Made by a program: the position numbers and the translations under genes. Source: Hyphomicrobiales bacterium (GTDB taxonomy: Bacteria; Pseudomonadota; Alphaproteobacteria; Rhizobiales; Aestuariivirgaceae). From it: 64,000 nucleotides of DNA. Where the stretch lies: assembly GCA_025359045.1 (NCBI GenBank), contig JANYHN010000008.1, positions 62,001 through 126,000 of the forward strand, written 5' to 3'. Positions 9,054-17,085 of the stretch are shown here, piece after piece; position 1 is the first letter of the stretch; every line of letters begins with the position of its first letter. The notes beneath the pieces were generated by a model. It ran no database searches. It was not told the DNA's origin and saw nothing but the letters and a program-made list of their open reading frames with translations.

Positions 9054-9767
9054 ATGCTTACTCGCAAACAGCTCGAACTCTTGTTGTTCATCAACGAACG
9101 CTTGAAGGAAGAAGGTGTGCCACCGTCTTTTGAGGAAATGAAAGAGGCTTTGAACTTGCAATCTAAGTCGGGTGTGCACCGGTTAATCGTTGCCTTGGAA
9201 GAGCGTGGATTTTTAAAACGTATGCCAAACCGAGCGCGTGCGCTTGAAGTGATCAAATTGCCGGACTCGCATACACCGAGCCTGACGATGAAGAAGTCTG
9301 GCTTTACTCCAAATGTGATTGAGGGTTCTTTAGGCAAGGGAACCAACCCCGCACCTTCTGCTCATAATGACGGTGGTTATCGTGCAGCTTCAATCCCGAT
9401 GATGGGGCGTATTGCTGCTGGTGTGCCGATTTCAGCGATTCAAGATCATACTGCTAATGTGATGGTGCCCCCTGAAATGCTTGGCGGTGGCGAGCACTTT
9501 GCCTTGGAAGTCAAAGGCGACTCGATGATCGAAGCGGGCATTTTTGACGGTGATACGGTTGTGATCCGTAAAGGTGATGTCGCTAACAATGGCGATATTA
9601 TCGTGGCGTTGGTTGACGATGAAGAGGCCACCTTAAAGCGCTTGCGGCGTAAAGGGGTTTCTATTGCACTAGAGGCTGCAAACCCCGCTTATGAAACGCG
9701 TATTTTTGGACCAGACCGGGTACGGGTTCAGGGCAAACTGGTAGGGCTTTTGCGAAGGTATCAATAA
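9054..9767 (+). CDS. lexA: LexA repressor
   Basis: SOS repressor, 237 residues. The N-terminal winged helix-turn-helix (about 1-65) begins [13 protein letters not shown], followed by a long linker typical of alphaproteobacteria. The self-cleavage site is Ala122-Gly123 in RIAAGVPI, and the serine-lysine dyad is Ser157 ([13 protein letters not shown]) and Lys195 (EATLKRL). It is transcribed from its own SOS-boxed promoter just after moeA. Confidence 0.97.
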   Translation: MLTRKQLELLLFINERLKEEGVPPSFEEMKEALNLQSKSGVHRLIVALEERGFLKRMPNRARALEVIKLPDSHTPSLTMKKSGFTPNVIEGSLGKGTNPAPSAHNDGGYRAASIPMMGRIAAGVPISAIQDHTANVMVPPEMLGGGEHFALEVKGDSMIEAGIFDGDTVVIRKGDVANNGDIIVALVDDEEATLKRLRRKGVSIALEAANPAYETRIFGPDRVRVQGKLVGLLRRYQ

Positions 9768-9794
9768 AAGAAACCTGGGCGGTGAAGCCCAGGC
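9762..9794 (-). terminator. Rho-independent terminator of the LytM lipoprotein gene
   Basis: On the minus strand a 7-bp stem (CCTGGGC/GCCCAGG at 9774-9793, loop of 6) is followed by TTTCTTTTATT. It lies 27 bases past the stop of the gene at 9821 and faces the end of lexA, which it may also serve weakly. Confidence 0.75.
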
Positions 9795-9820
9795 TACCCT
9801 TGCAGGGGATGGATATGCTT

Positions 9821-11299
9821 TTAGTTTGACGCAGTAGACGACGTCAGGAACTTGTTTGGATCAAGTGCTGTCGCACCTTTGCGCACTTCAAAATGCAACT
9901 GTGGGCTTTGAACTGCTCCGGTTTGACCTGCTTTGGCAATGACGTCGCCGCGCTTTACGGTGTCTCCGCGCTTCACGAGCAATTGTGACGCGTGGGCATA
10001 GGCTGTGACATAGCCACCGGCATGGCGCACGAGAACAAGATTTCCGTAACCCTTGAGCTCATTGCCAGCATATGCAACTACACCACCTTCTGCGGCTTGA
10101 ATGTTTGTGCCTTCAGGAACAGCAATGTTGATACCTTCGTTCTTTAAGCCGTTTGGTTTTGCACCAAAGCCTGAAATAACCTTTCCCTTAAGTGGCCAAC
10201 GCAGCGCTAAATTATTTCCAGCGTCAATTGGCGTTTGGGCTGTCGCTACCGGCTCAATTGCTGGTTCCTTTGGTAAGGTTAAAGCACCCGGCTTCTTGGC
10301 GGGGATATCGGCTGATGCGCTTTGGGCGTCGCTTGGGTTTGCGTCTTCCTGTTGTTGCGCAGCTGACTGTGCCACTGAAGCATTTGCACCAGCAGGGATC
10401 CTAAGTGACTGACCAAGAGCTAGTGCTTTGTTGTGGGGCAACCTGTTGAGATCAGCAATGATGTAAGGTGAAACGCCATATTTGCGCCCGATTGAAAAAA
10501 GCGTGTCACCCGAAGCAACAGTATAGGAACCACCAGCTTTGCTAATTTTATTTATTGGCGTTGAAGTTTGCTCTTCTTCAGCCAGTGAAACCGACTTTGG
10601 TTTTACAGTTTCAGGGTTGGCAGCCATATTTGCGCCTGGAATGCGCAGCTGTTGACCCTGTGATACGGTGTATGGTGGCTTCATATGGTTTGCTTCAGCA
10701 AGTTGCTTAACGCTCATATGGTTGGCTTTGGCAATACCATAGAGTGTCATGCTAGGCCCAACTGTGACCAGCGCCCCTGACGCAACCTTTGTTGGCTGTT
10801 TGTAAGTGAACTTTGGTTTAGCGGCTATCGCAGGCGCTTGCACATCTGGTGTTGAGTCAGCAATTGTTTCTTCGGCTGGAGCAGCGAAATTTGGTTGCTT
10901 GTACACAGGTGCTTTGTAAGCAGGTGTCGCATAGTTTGGTTGGGACGGCACATTGTTATAAGCAAGCTTTGGCGATTTATAGGCCTTCGTATAATCATAT
11001 ACTGGCGCTTTTGGTTTCACCAAAGGTACAGAACTAATTGGGCTCTGAACAATAACCTCTTCGTTTTGCGCCACATACTTTGGTGCAACATATCTCTGGG
11101 AAATTGGCCGAGATACAACTTTCTTTAATTTCGGAACTGAAGCGGTGTAAACTGGATCAGCATCTGACGGATTTGAATAGTCGGATGCGAAACGTTCGAT
11201 GGAGCTGGAGCAACCAGCCAACATGAGGGTTGCAAAACCCATGATGATAAATTTGGCCTTTGAAATCTCAAAGGCGCCAACAGGCACGCTGATACGCAT
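9821..11299 (-). CDS. LysM-LytM lipoprotein (NlpD-like, degenerate peptidase site)
   Basis: Outer-membrane lipoprotein of 492 residues that probably activates periplasmic amidases during cell division. A signal peptide ends in lipobox LAGC (Cys30). A proline/lysine/tyrosine-rich linker follows, then two LysM peptidoglycan-binding domains (about 175-222 and 258-305) and a C-terminal M23/LytM domain (about 370-485). The usual HxGxD zinc motif reads NEGIN here, so the first zinc ligands are missing, as in NlpD and EnvC, while LHFEVRKG is kept. I took the ATG at 11299, nine bases after GGAG, over the GTG two codons upstream. It is a single gene with a hairpin terminator; no surE or pcm lies beside it. 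Confidence 0.85.
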   Translation of the reverse strand: MRISVPVGAFEISKAKFIIMGFATLMLAGCSSSIERFASDYSNPSDADPVYTASVPKLKKVVSRPISQRYVAPKYVAQNEEVIVQSPISSVPLVKPKAPVYDYTKAYKSPKLAYNNVPSQPNYATPAYKAPVYKQPNFAAPAEETIADSTPDVQAPAIAAKPKFTYKQPTKVASGALVTVGPSMTLYGIAKANHMSVKQLAEANHMKPPYTVSQGQQLRIPGANMAANPETVKPKSVSLAEEEQTSTPINKISKAGGSYTVASGDTLFSIGRKYGVSPYIIADLNRLPHNKALALGQSLRIPAGANASVAQSAAQQQEDANPSDAQSASADIPAKKPGALTLPKEPAIEPVATAQTPIDAGNNLALRWPLKGKVISGFGAKPNGLKNEGINIAVPEGTNIQAAEGGVVAYAGNELKGYGNLVLVRHAGGYVTAYAHASQLLVKRGDTVKRGDVIAKAGQTGAVQSPQLHFEVRKGATALDPNKFLTSSTASN

Positions 11300-11397
11300 A
11301 CTCACAAACTCCGATACAAACTAACTAAATTTGTAAATACGTTGTTTAGGTTAAGGGAGAGTTTATGCCGCGAGTTTTTACAAATATTATTGCAGAA

Positions 11398-12027
11398 TTA
11401 TTCGACGACGACTTTAGCGCCAAGCTTCACACGGTCATAAAGATCAATGACGTGTTCGTTCAACATGCGGATGCAGCCCGATGACACTGCATGACCAATA
11501 CTCCAAGGCTGTGTTGTGCCATGGATGCGGAAATCTGTGCCGCCAATATAGAGTGCACGTGCGCCCAAGGGATTGTTGGCACCCCCTTCCATAAACTCTG
11601 GAATAATGTGGCCGCGTTCGGCTTCACGTTTGATCATGACTTTTGGCGGAGTCCATTTTGGCCAAACGGCTTTGCGGCTGATTTCATTTCGACCCGACCA
11701 TGAAAAGCCTTCGCGGCCTACGCCTACCCTGTACATAATGGCTTGGCCATTTGGCAAAATGAAATATAGTTTGCGTTCGGCTGTGCGAACCAAGATTGAA
11801 CCCGGTGTCAAAGTGGTGTCAAAATTTATGATGGCGCGGTCTGGACCTGACACATCGTCATTGGATATTTGATTAGGAAGGATTGACGGCCTTGCACTAC
11901 TGGCAACTTGCGTGTCTTGAATTCCACCAATTATTGTAAATGTTTCTGGTGCGAATTGAATTTGTGTCGCGTGCGCTTGTGCAAACATAAGCGCTATGGC
12001 GCTGATGCGCAGAAATGATTTAAACAT
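11398..12027 (-). CDS. L,D-transpeptidase (YkuD family)
   Basis: Periplasmic cross-linking enzyme that forms 3-3 peptide links in peptidoglycan or anchors outer-membrane proteins to it. From the ATG at 12027, preceded by GGTGG, the protein is 209 residues with a signal peptide ending near HAT at 19-21. The YkuD signature is complete: His159 in RIHGTTQPWSIG and Cys175 in HAVSSGCIRM. An in-frame ATG further upstream would precede the signal peptide with unlikely residues. It is transcribed alone, upstream of the LytM lipoprotein gene. Confidence 0.9.
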   Translation of the reverse strand: MFKSFLRISAIALMFAQAHATQIQFAPETFTIIGGIQDTQVASSARPSILPNQISNDDVSGPDRAIINFDTTLTPGSILVRTAERKLYFILPNGQAIMYRVGVGREGFSWSGRNEISRKAVWPKWTPPKVMIKREAERGHIIPEFMEGGANNPLGARALYIGGTDFRIHGTTQPWSIGHAVSSGCIRMLNEHVIDLYDRVKLGAKVVVE

Positions 12028-12100
12028 TTGTTTTCCACCTGACGGATCATCCGTCCCCACCCTCTAAAATGAAGGAAGTGGTTTAAGTCTGGCTTAAATC

Positions 12101-12574
12101 TTATAGTTTCCGAATCATTGAGATGGCGGTTTTATGGTTTACGGAATGTTTCCAACCTGGTGCGATTTCTGCAATTGGTTCCAATACAAAAAGCCGTGCG
12201 GCAATTCCTGGATGTGGGAGAACGAGTGCCTTTTGCACCAAACCTTTCTGGGCGATCTTTTGGCCGTTATAGTCAATCAAGTCGAGATCAAGAGTTCTTG
12301 GCCCCCACCGTCTGCCCCGTCTCCGGCCCGCGTTGCGTTCAATCATGTGAAGAAGGCGCAGTAATGCTTGAGGTGCCAGCGCAGTATTAATCCAAACAAC
12401 CGCGTTTACAAAATTGGGTTGGTTGATGATCCCAAATGGTGTTGTTTGGATCAGCGACGACGCAATTTTCAGCTTTGTTGGGCCGCTATTGAGCTCGAGT
12501 ATTGCACGCTTTACGGTCTGTTCGGGTGTTCCCCATGGGCCGTTTTGATTGCTGCCAAGTGCGACAAGGATCAT
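12101..12574 (-). CDS. folK: 6-hydroxymethyl-dihydropterin pyrophosphokinase
   Basis: Transfers pyrophosphate from ATP to the pterin precursor in folate synthesis. The 157-residue protein has the N-terminal ALGSN motif, the FVNAVVWINT strand and the family signature RRWGPRTLDLDLIDY with the magnesium-binding aspartates, then LPHPG. It is third in the dapA-smpB-folK run; its start is 1 base after the smpB stop. No folB or folP is adjacent. Confidence 0.95.
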   Translation of the reverse strand: MILVALGSNQNGPWGTPEQTVKRAILELNSGPTKLKIASSLIQTTPFGIINQPNFVNAVVWINTALAPQALLRLLHMIERNAGRRRGRRWGPRTLDLDLIDYNGQKIAQKGLVQKALVLPHPGIAARLFVLEPIAEIAPGWKHSVNHKTAISMIRKL

Positions 12575-12575
12575 T

Positions 12576-13073
12576 TTATCCGCGGTCGCGCAGCACGCGC
12601 GATTTCTCGCGGTTCCAATCGCGAATCTTTATTGTCTCACGTTTGTCGACAGTTTTTTTGCCTCGTGCCAATGCAATATCCACTTTCACCCGGCCACGTG
12701 GATTGAAGAACATTTTAAGCGGGATGATGGTGAGGCCTTCTCGTAAAACGCCAACTGACAAGCGATCAATCTCTTTGCGGTGAAGCAGTAATTTGCGCGG
12801 TCGCTTTTGTTCGTGATTGAAACGGTTGGCCTCGCGATATTCTGGTACGTTTGCATTCAAAAGAAAAAGCTCAGTGCCCTTCATTGCAGCATAGGATTCC
12901 CCAAGGTTGATGTGACCAACGCGCAAGGATTTAACCTCTGAGCCTTTCAGCTCAATTGCAGCCTCGAAGGTTTGCAAAATTTCGTAATCATAGCGGCCAC
13001 GGCGGTTTTCAGCCACCACCTTGATGCCATCTTGTTTCCTTGATGCTTTTGCACCACCAGCTTTCGACGACAT
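12576..13073 (-). CDS. smpB: SsrA-binding protein SmpB
   Basis: Binds tmRNA and brings it to stalled ribosomes for trans-translation. The 165-residue protein has the OB-fold core motifs [29 protein letters not shown] and the [10 protein letters not shown] helix, plus the basic C-terminal tail ([19 protein letters not shown]) that enters the decoding site. It starts one base after dapA ends. The tmRNA gene itself was not seen in this window. Confidence 0.96.
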   Translation of the reverse strand: MSSKAGGAKASRKQDGIKVVAENRRGRYDYEILQTFEAAIELKGSEVKSLRVGHINLGESYAAMKGTELFLLNANVPEYREANRFNHEQKRPRKLLLHRKEIDRLSVGVLREGLTIIPLKMFFNPRGRVKVDIALARGKKTVDKRETIKIRDWNREKSRVLRDRG

Positions 13074-13074
13074 C

Positions 13075-13968
13075 TTAGTTGATCAGACCTGCATGAATCA
13101 GAGCTTCGCGCACGATCTGCTTTGTGCTGTCTGTAACTGGAATGAGTGGCAGACGTGTTTCCGCCTCGCAAAGTCCTAAAAGGCTTGCCGCATATTTCAC
13201 GGGACCAGGGCTGGCTTCAACAAACAATGCGTGATGCAATGGCATCAATCGATCTTGAAGCTGAAGGGCTTTTGCATAATCGCCCTTCAATGTTGCTTCT
13301 TGCAAATCGGCGCAGAGACGCGGCGCCACATTCGCGGTAACTGAAATGCAGCCAACACCGCCATGCGCATTAAAACCCAAAGCTGTTCCATCTTCACCAG
13401 AAAGCTGGATGAATTTTTCACCCGACATCAAGCGCTGCCTGGAAGGGCGTGTGAGATCTGCTGATGCATCTTTGGTGCCAATGATGTTTTTGAAATCGTG
13501 CGAAAGACGCGCCAGAGTTTCAACTGAGATGCTGGCAACTGTGCGGCCCGGCACGTTATAAACAATAATCGGAATGTCGACGGCTTCGGCGATTGCCTTA
13601 TAATGTGCGTATATGCCGTCTTGGGTTGGTTTATTATAATATGGCACCACCACGAGAGCCGCATCAGCACCTGCTGATTTTGCGTGTTTGGTGTAATCAA
13701 CGGCTTCAGCCGTGTTATTGGAACCAGCACCTGCAATCACGGGCACCCTACCCGCTGCCTCAGTGACGCAGATTTTGACGACGGATTTATGTTCTTCTGG
13801 CGTTAAAGTTGGGCTTTCGCCTGTTGTTCCAACTGGAACAAGGCCATGGCTACCCTGTTTAATCTGCCAGCCCACAAATTTGCGGAATGCTGCTTCATCG
13901 AAAGCACCATTTTTCATGGGAGTGATCAAAGCTGGAATAGAGCCCTTAAACTGCACGAGAGACCTCAT
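13075..13968 (-). CDS. dapA: 4-hydroxy-tetrahydrodipicolinate synthase
   Basis: Condenses pyruvate with aspartate semialdehyde at the branch to lysine and meso-diaminopimelate. The 297-residue aldolase-fold protein has the pyruvate-binding GTTGES at about 47-52, YYNKP at 110-114, catalytic Tyr137 in YNVPGRT and the Schiff-base Lys166 in IIGTKDAS. It is the first gene of a run with smpB and folK. The slt gene lies divergently upstream; in Hyphomicrobiales dapA, slt and smpB are commonly together. Confidence 0.96.
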   Translation of the reverse strand: MRSLVQFKGSIPALITPMKNGAFDEAAFRKFVGWQIKQGSHGLVPVGTTGESPTLTPEEHKSVVKICVTEAAGRVPVIAGAGSNNTAEAVDYTKHAKSAGADAALVVVPYYNKPTQDGIYAHYKAIAEAVDIPIIVYNVPGRTVASISVETLARLSHDFKNIIGTKDASADLTRPSRQRLMSGEKFIQLSGEDGTALGFNAHGGVGCISVTANVAPRLCADLQEATLKGDYAKALQLQDRLMPLHHALFVEASPGPVKYAASLLGLCEAETRLPLIPVTDSTKQIVREALIHAGLIN

Positions 13969-14164
13969 AAAAGTAAGAAGTTAGAAACCATGTCTGCCTA
14001 TGTTGCTGGTTGGACCGAGCCCCATGGGGAGCGGCATCATAGTCCGCCCGCTGGCGAACGGCAAGACATGAGGATGGCGGATATTGGCCAAAACTCCGTC
14101 TCATTTGCCTTCTAGCCCGTTTGCGGATTGTAATTTTTTGAGCAAAGCTGGTAAAGAAAAAGAA

Positions 14165-16258
14165 ATGACGAATTTGGTTTCACGGCGCATGTTTTTGAGT
14201 GGGTTGGTGAGTAGTGTTGCTGCTTTCTCTCTGCCCATGGTTGCGCCAGCACTGGCCATGCCTTCAGGTTTGGCGGTTCAGGCCGTAAAAATGGCTTTAG
14301 GCGGTGATTTCCTAGGTGCTGGGGCCATCGCTAAACAGTCTGGGGATCAGGCAGCAATAAAATTAGTAGAACTATTGTTTTTGCGCGACCACGGTGCGCA
14401 AGCAGGTTATGAGCGCATTCATGATTTTCTAAACGCCGCACCAAAATGGCCCTTGACCGAAACATTGTTGAAGCGCGCCGAACAAGCGCTGTATGAAAAC
14501 AATCAGAACGCTTCCACAGTCGTTGAATATTTCAACGATCGTGTTCCTGCTACTGCCTACGGTATGCTGGCTTTGGCGCGTGCCTATTATGGTTCAGGTG
14601 ATGCTACCAAAGGCAAAGTTTGGCTGCGCAAAGCGTGGGGCAATCCTGATGTTGACGCCCAACTTGAACAGAAAGTTCTGGGTGAATTTGGTGGACAGCT
14701 TAACACCTCAGACCACCGATTACGTTTTTCAAAACTCGTGTTTGCGCAGTCACCAAATGCGGCAATTCGCATTGCAAGATTTTTAGGAGGTGATTTTGTA
14801 AGTGCCGGTAAAGTTGCACAGAGCCTGATTAGTTTTCAAAATGGCGCTGATAGAAAATATGAAGCGCTATCTGCTGCTGCCAAAAATGACATGGGCATGA
14901 AATATGCCCTGACGCGTTTTTACCGCAAGAAAGAACAATATGCCAAGGCGCGCAGTATTTTGGCTAGCGTGCCAAGTGACCCTGCTGCAATGGGCAATCC
15001 TGAAGTATGGTGGATGGAACGCAAGATTGTAACATTGCATTCTGTTGGCCCTAATCATTCAAGCAGTTGGAATGCGGCCTATCAAATTGCCCATAATCAT
15101 GGCTTAGCGCTTGGCGACGGCGCTGTTGAAGCCGAGTTTATGTCGGGTTGGGTGGCACTTCGGTATTTAAAGAAGCCTGAGATTGGCATGAAGCACTTTG
15201 TGAAACTTCAAGAGCTTGCCGAAAGTCGCACTGATAAAGCACGTGCAGCCTATTGGATTGGGCGTTCCTATCTGGCACTTGGCGATAAAGCCACGGCTCA
15301 AAATGCTTTCAAAGATGCTGCACAATATTCAACCGTTTATTACGGTCAGTTGGCACGCGAGCAGATTGGACTCGGAAATAAACCTGAGTCGATCAACGGC
15401 GGCGTTGCTTCTGCTGGTGCACAGGCGCGTGTCGATCAGGATGAAGTAGTGCGCGCATTCCGTATCATGGCGCAAGCCGGCACCAAGAATCAGCTCAACA
15501 TTTTCCTCTGGTCATTGGCCAGTCGGTTTAAAAATTCCGATGAAATGAATGCTGTTGCGGCCGTCGTACAAAATACAGCTGGCACGTCTTGGGCATTGCG
15601 TTTGGCCAAAGCCGCTGGTCAGCGCGGCATTGATATTGACTCGTGGTCTTATCCGGTGCGCGGGCTTCCAAATTGGTCGCAGATTGGAAAGCCAATTGAA
15701 AAGTCTTTGGTCTTTGCGTTGTCGCGCCAGGAGAGCGAGTTTGATCCCAATGCTGGCAGTTCAGTGGGCGCACAAGGTTTGATGCAGCTCATGCCTGGAA
15801 CGGCGCGTTTGGTGGCGCGGCAATACCGCGTTGCATTTAATCCCGGCAGTTTGAAATCTGATCCGGCTTACAATGTGAAACTTGGTGCTGCGCATTTGGC
15901 AGATTTGGTTTCGGATTTTAATGGTTCGTATGTTTTGACATTGGTTGCTTATAATGCTGGCCCGCGGCGCTCGCGCGAATGGGTTGATGAGTATGGTGAT
16001 CCACGTGGTGGCCAGGTTGATCCAATTGATTGGGTTGAATGCATTCCGTTTAATGAAACGCGGCAATATGTGCAAAAGGTAATGCAGAATGTGCATGTTT
16101 ACCGCTCTCGTTTGGCCCCTGAAAGTGTTCGCCCGATGACGGTTGATCTAAAACGCGGAACGCCTGCGGATATTACCGTTGCCAGCACAGGCGCTGTTTC
16201 GGCTGCGCCGAGCTGTGAGGGTGGTTCGATTGGCGCACTGGTTACGTCTTGTAATTGA
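14165..16258 (+). CDS. slt: Soluble lytic murein transglycosylase with Tat-like signal
   Basis: Cleaves the glycan strand of peptidoglycan to 1,6-anhydro muropeptides in the periplasm. From the ATG at 14165 it is 697 residues. It begins with a twin-arginine-like signal (SRRMFLSG then a hydrophobic stretch ending ALAMP), followed by a long helical superhelix and a C-terminal SLT domain with catalytic Glu523 in RQESEFDP, then GLMQLMPGTA and VAYNAGPRR. Upstream in-frame starts would put an unlikely 27-residue tail ahead of the signal. It is divergent from dapA and ends at a clear hairpin. Confidence 0.92.
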   Translation: MTNLVSRRMFLSGLVSSVAAFSLPMVAPALAMPSGLAVQAVKMALGGDFLGAGAIAKQSGDQAAIKLVELLFLRDHGAQAGYERIHDFLNAAPKWPLTETLLKRAEQALYENNQNASTVVEYFNDRVPATAYGMLALARAYYGSGDATKGKVWLRKAWGNPDVDAQLEQKVLGEFGGQLNTSDHRLRFSKLVFAQSPNAAIRIARFLGGDFVSAGKVAQSLISFQNGADRKYEALSAAAKNDMGMKYALTRFYRKKEQYAKARSILASVPSDPAAMGNPEVWWMERKIVTLHSVGPNHSSSWNAAYQIAHNHGLALGDGAVEAEFMSGWVALRYLKKPEIGMKHFVKLQELAESRTDKARAAYWIGRSYLALGDKATAQNAFKDAAQYSTVYYGQLAREQIGLGNKPESINGGVASAGAQARVDQDEVVRAFRIMAQAGTKNQLNIFLWSLASRFKNSDEMNAVAAVVQNTAGTSWALRLAKAAGQRGIDIDSWSYPVRGLPNWSQIGKPIEKSLVFALSRQESEFDPNAGSSVGAQGLMQLMPGTARLVARQYRVAFNPGSLKSDPAYNVKLGAAHLADLVSDFNGSYVLTLVAYNAGPRRSREWVDEYGDPRGGQVDPIDWVECIPFNETRQYVQKVMQNVHVYRSRLAPESVRPMTVDLKRGTPADITVASTGAVSAAPSCEGGSIGALVTSCN

Positions 16259-16277
16259 ACTTTTACTTATAAAAAAC

Positions 16278-16304
16278 GCCGATCAAAGATCGGCCCTTTT
16301 CTTT
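16278..16304 (+). terminator. Terminator after slt, probably bidirectional
   Basis: Stem GCCGATC/GATCGGC with an AAA loop is followed by CCTTTTCTTTT on the plus strand. On the minus strand it is followed by GTTTTTTATAAG, so it can also end the transcript of the helix-hairpin-helix gene coming from the right. Confidence 0.85.
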
Positions 16305-16317
16305 TGCAGACAAGTGA

Positions 16318-16929
16318 TCAAGGTTTTCGTGTGCGTGACCCCGACAATGTTTCGCCTTTGGCATTGCGCAATCCGCCTGTGCCGTAAAGCTTGGTGAACT
16401 CGGCTTCTTTCCCAGTGGCCAAAAGGCCCGCTTGTTTAATCCACTCTTCACGCTTGATACGACCGCCAAAGCGCAGATGATCATCAACCCAAGCGACTTG
16501 AGTTTCTGTCCATTCAGAAATTTGGTCGAAGTGGAAGAAACCAAGATTATGAAGGATGCCTTCGTTCTTTGGTCCAATGCCACTGATGCGTTGCAGGTCA
16601 TCAGCCTTGCCCCCGCGCGCCGCAGCAAGGCCCTTGGGGCGTTCCATTTTGCCAGTTTCAGTTGGCGCAGCGATTGGGACTGGTGCAGCGATAGGCTTTG
16701 GAGCTGGCGGTGGAATAACAGCAACAGGCGCTACAACGGGTGCCGGTTTAGCAATTGGCGCAGGTGGTGGCGGAATATGAACGGGCGCTGGACGGGTGCT
16801 TGTTTTTGCGGGTTCTGAAACGCTCTGATCAGCCTTGCCAAACACGTTTCGAAGCGCCCAGCCCAACAGGCAACCTAAGAAATAAGCAGCTAAAATCCAA
16901 AGTGCGAGTTCAATGAGATAGTGTACCAT
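16318..16929 (-). CDS. Membrane-anchored helix-hairpin-helix protein
   Basis: 203 residues of uncertain role. One transmembrane helix sits at the N-terminus (about 3-27). A proline/alanine-rich linker (about 45-95) is followed by a C-terminal helix-hairpin-helix domain, visible as LQRISGIGPKNEGILHNLGF and a DDHLRFGGRIKREEW segment. The same C-terminal domain occurs in alphaproteobacteria as a stand-alone protein or as a tail on NuoE-like proteins. It lies in one orientation with a 43-residue membrane peptide and an OmpA protein, with short gaps, which suggests an envelope operon. Function unknown. Confidence 0.75.
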   Translation of the reverse strand: MVHYLIELALWILAAYFLGCLLGWALRNVFGKADQSVSEPAKTSTRPAPVHIPPPPAPIAKPAPVVAPVAVIPPPAPKPIAAPVPIAAPTETGKMERPKGLAAARGGKADDLQRISGIGPKNEGILHNLGFFHFDQISEWTETQVAWVDDHLRFGGRIKREEWIKQAGLLATGKEAEFTKLYGTGGLRNAKGETLSGSRTRKP

Positions 16930-16943
16930 TTTTCACGCGTCCT

Positions 16944-17075
16944 TTATTTGGATGATTTCGATGGAACGCATGTGGCAAACCCCACCCAAGCACCGATTAA
17001 AAATGCTGCTGCCAGCCACACCCAATTATGTTGAAAAATAATTGATGTATTCGTGAAATTCAAAATCTCGTTCAT
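16944..17075 (-). CDS. 43-residue single-helix membrane peptide
   Basis: Short ORF between the OmpA gene and the helix-hairpin-helix gene. It starts at an ATG preceded by AAGGGGAA and ends at TAA, encoding 43 residues. The sequence has a polar N-terminus (MNEILNFTNTS), a clear transmembrane stretch around WVWLAAAFLIGAWVGFATC, and a short polar tail (VPSKSSK). Spacing to both neighbours is 10-15 bases, so it is most likely translated as the middle gene of the operon. I do not recognise a named family. Confidence 0.65.
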   Translation of the reverse strand: MNEILNFTNTSIIFQHNWVWLAAAFLIGAWVGFATCVPSKSSK

Positions 17076-17085
17076 GGGGTTCCCC

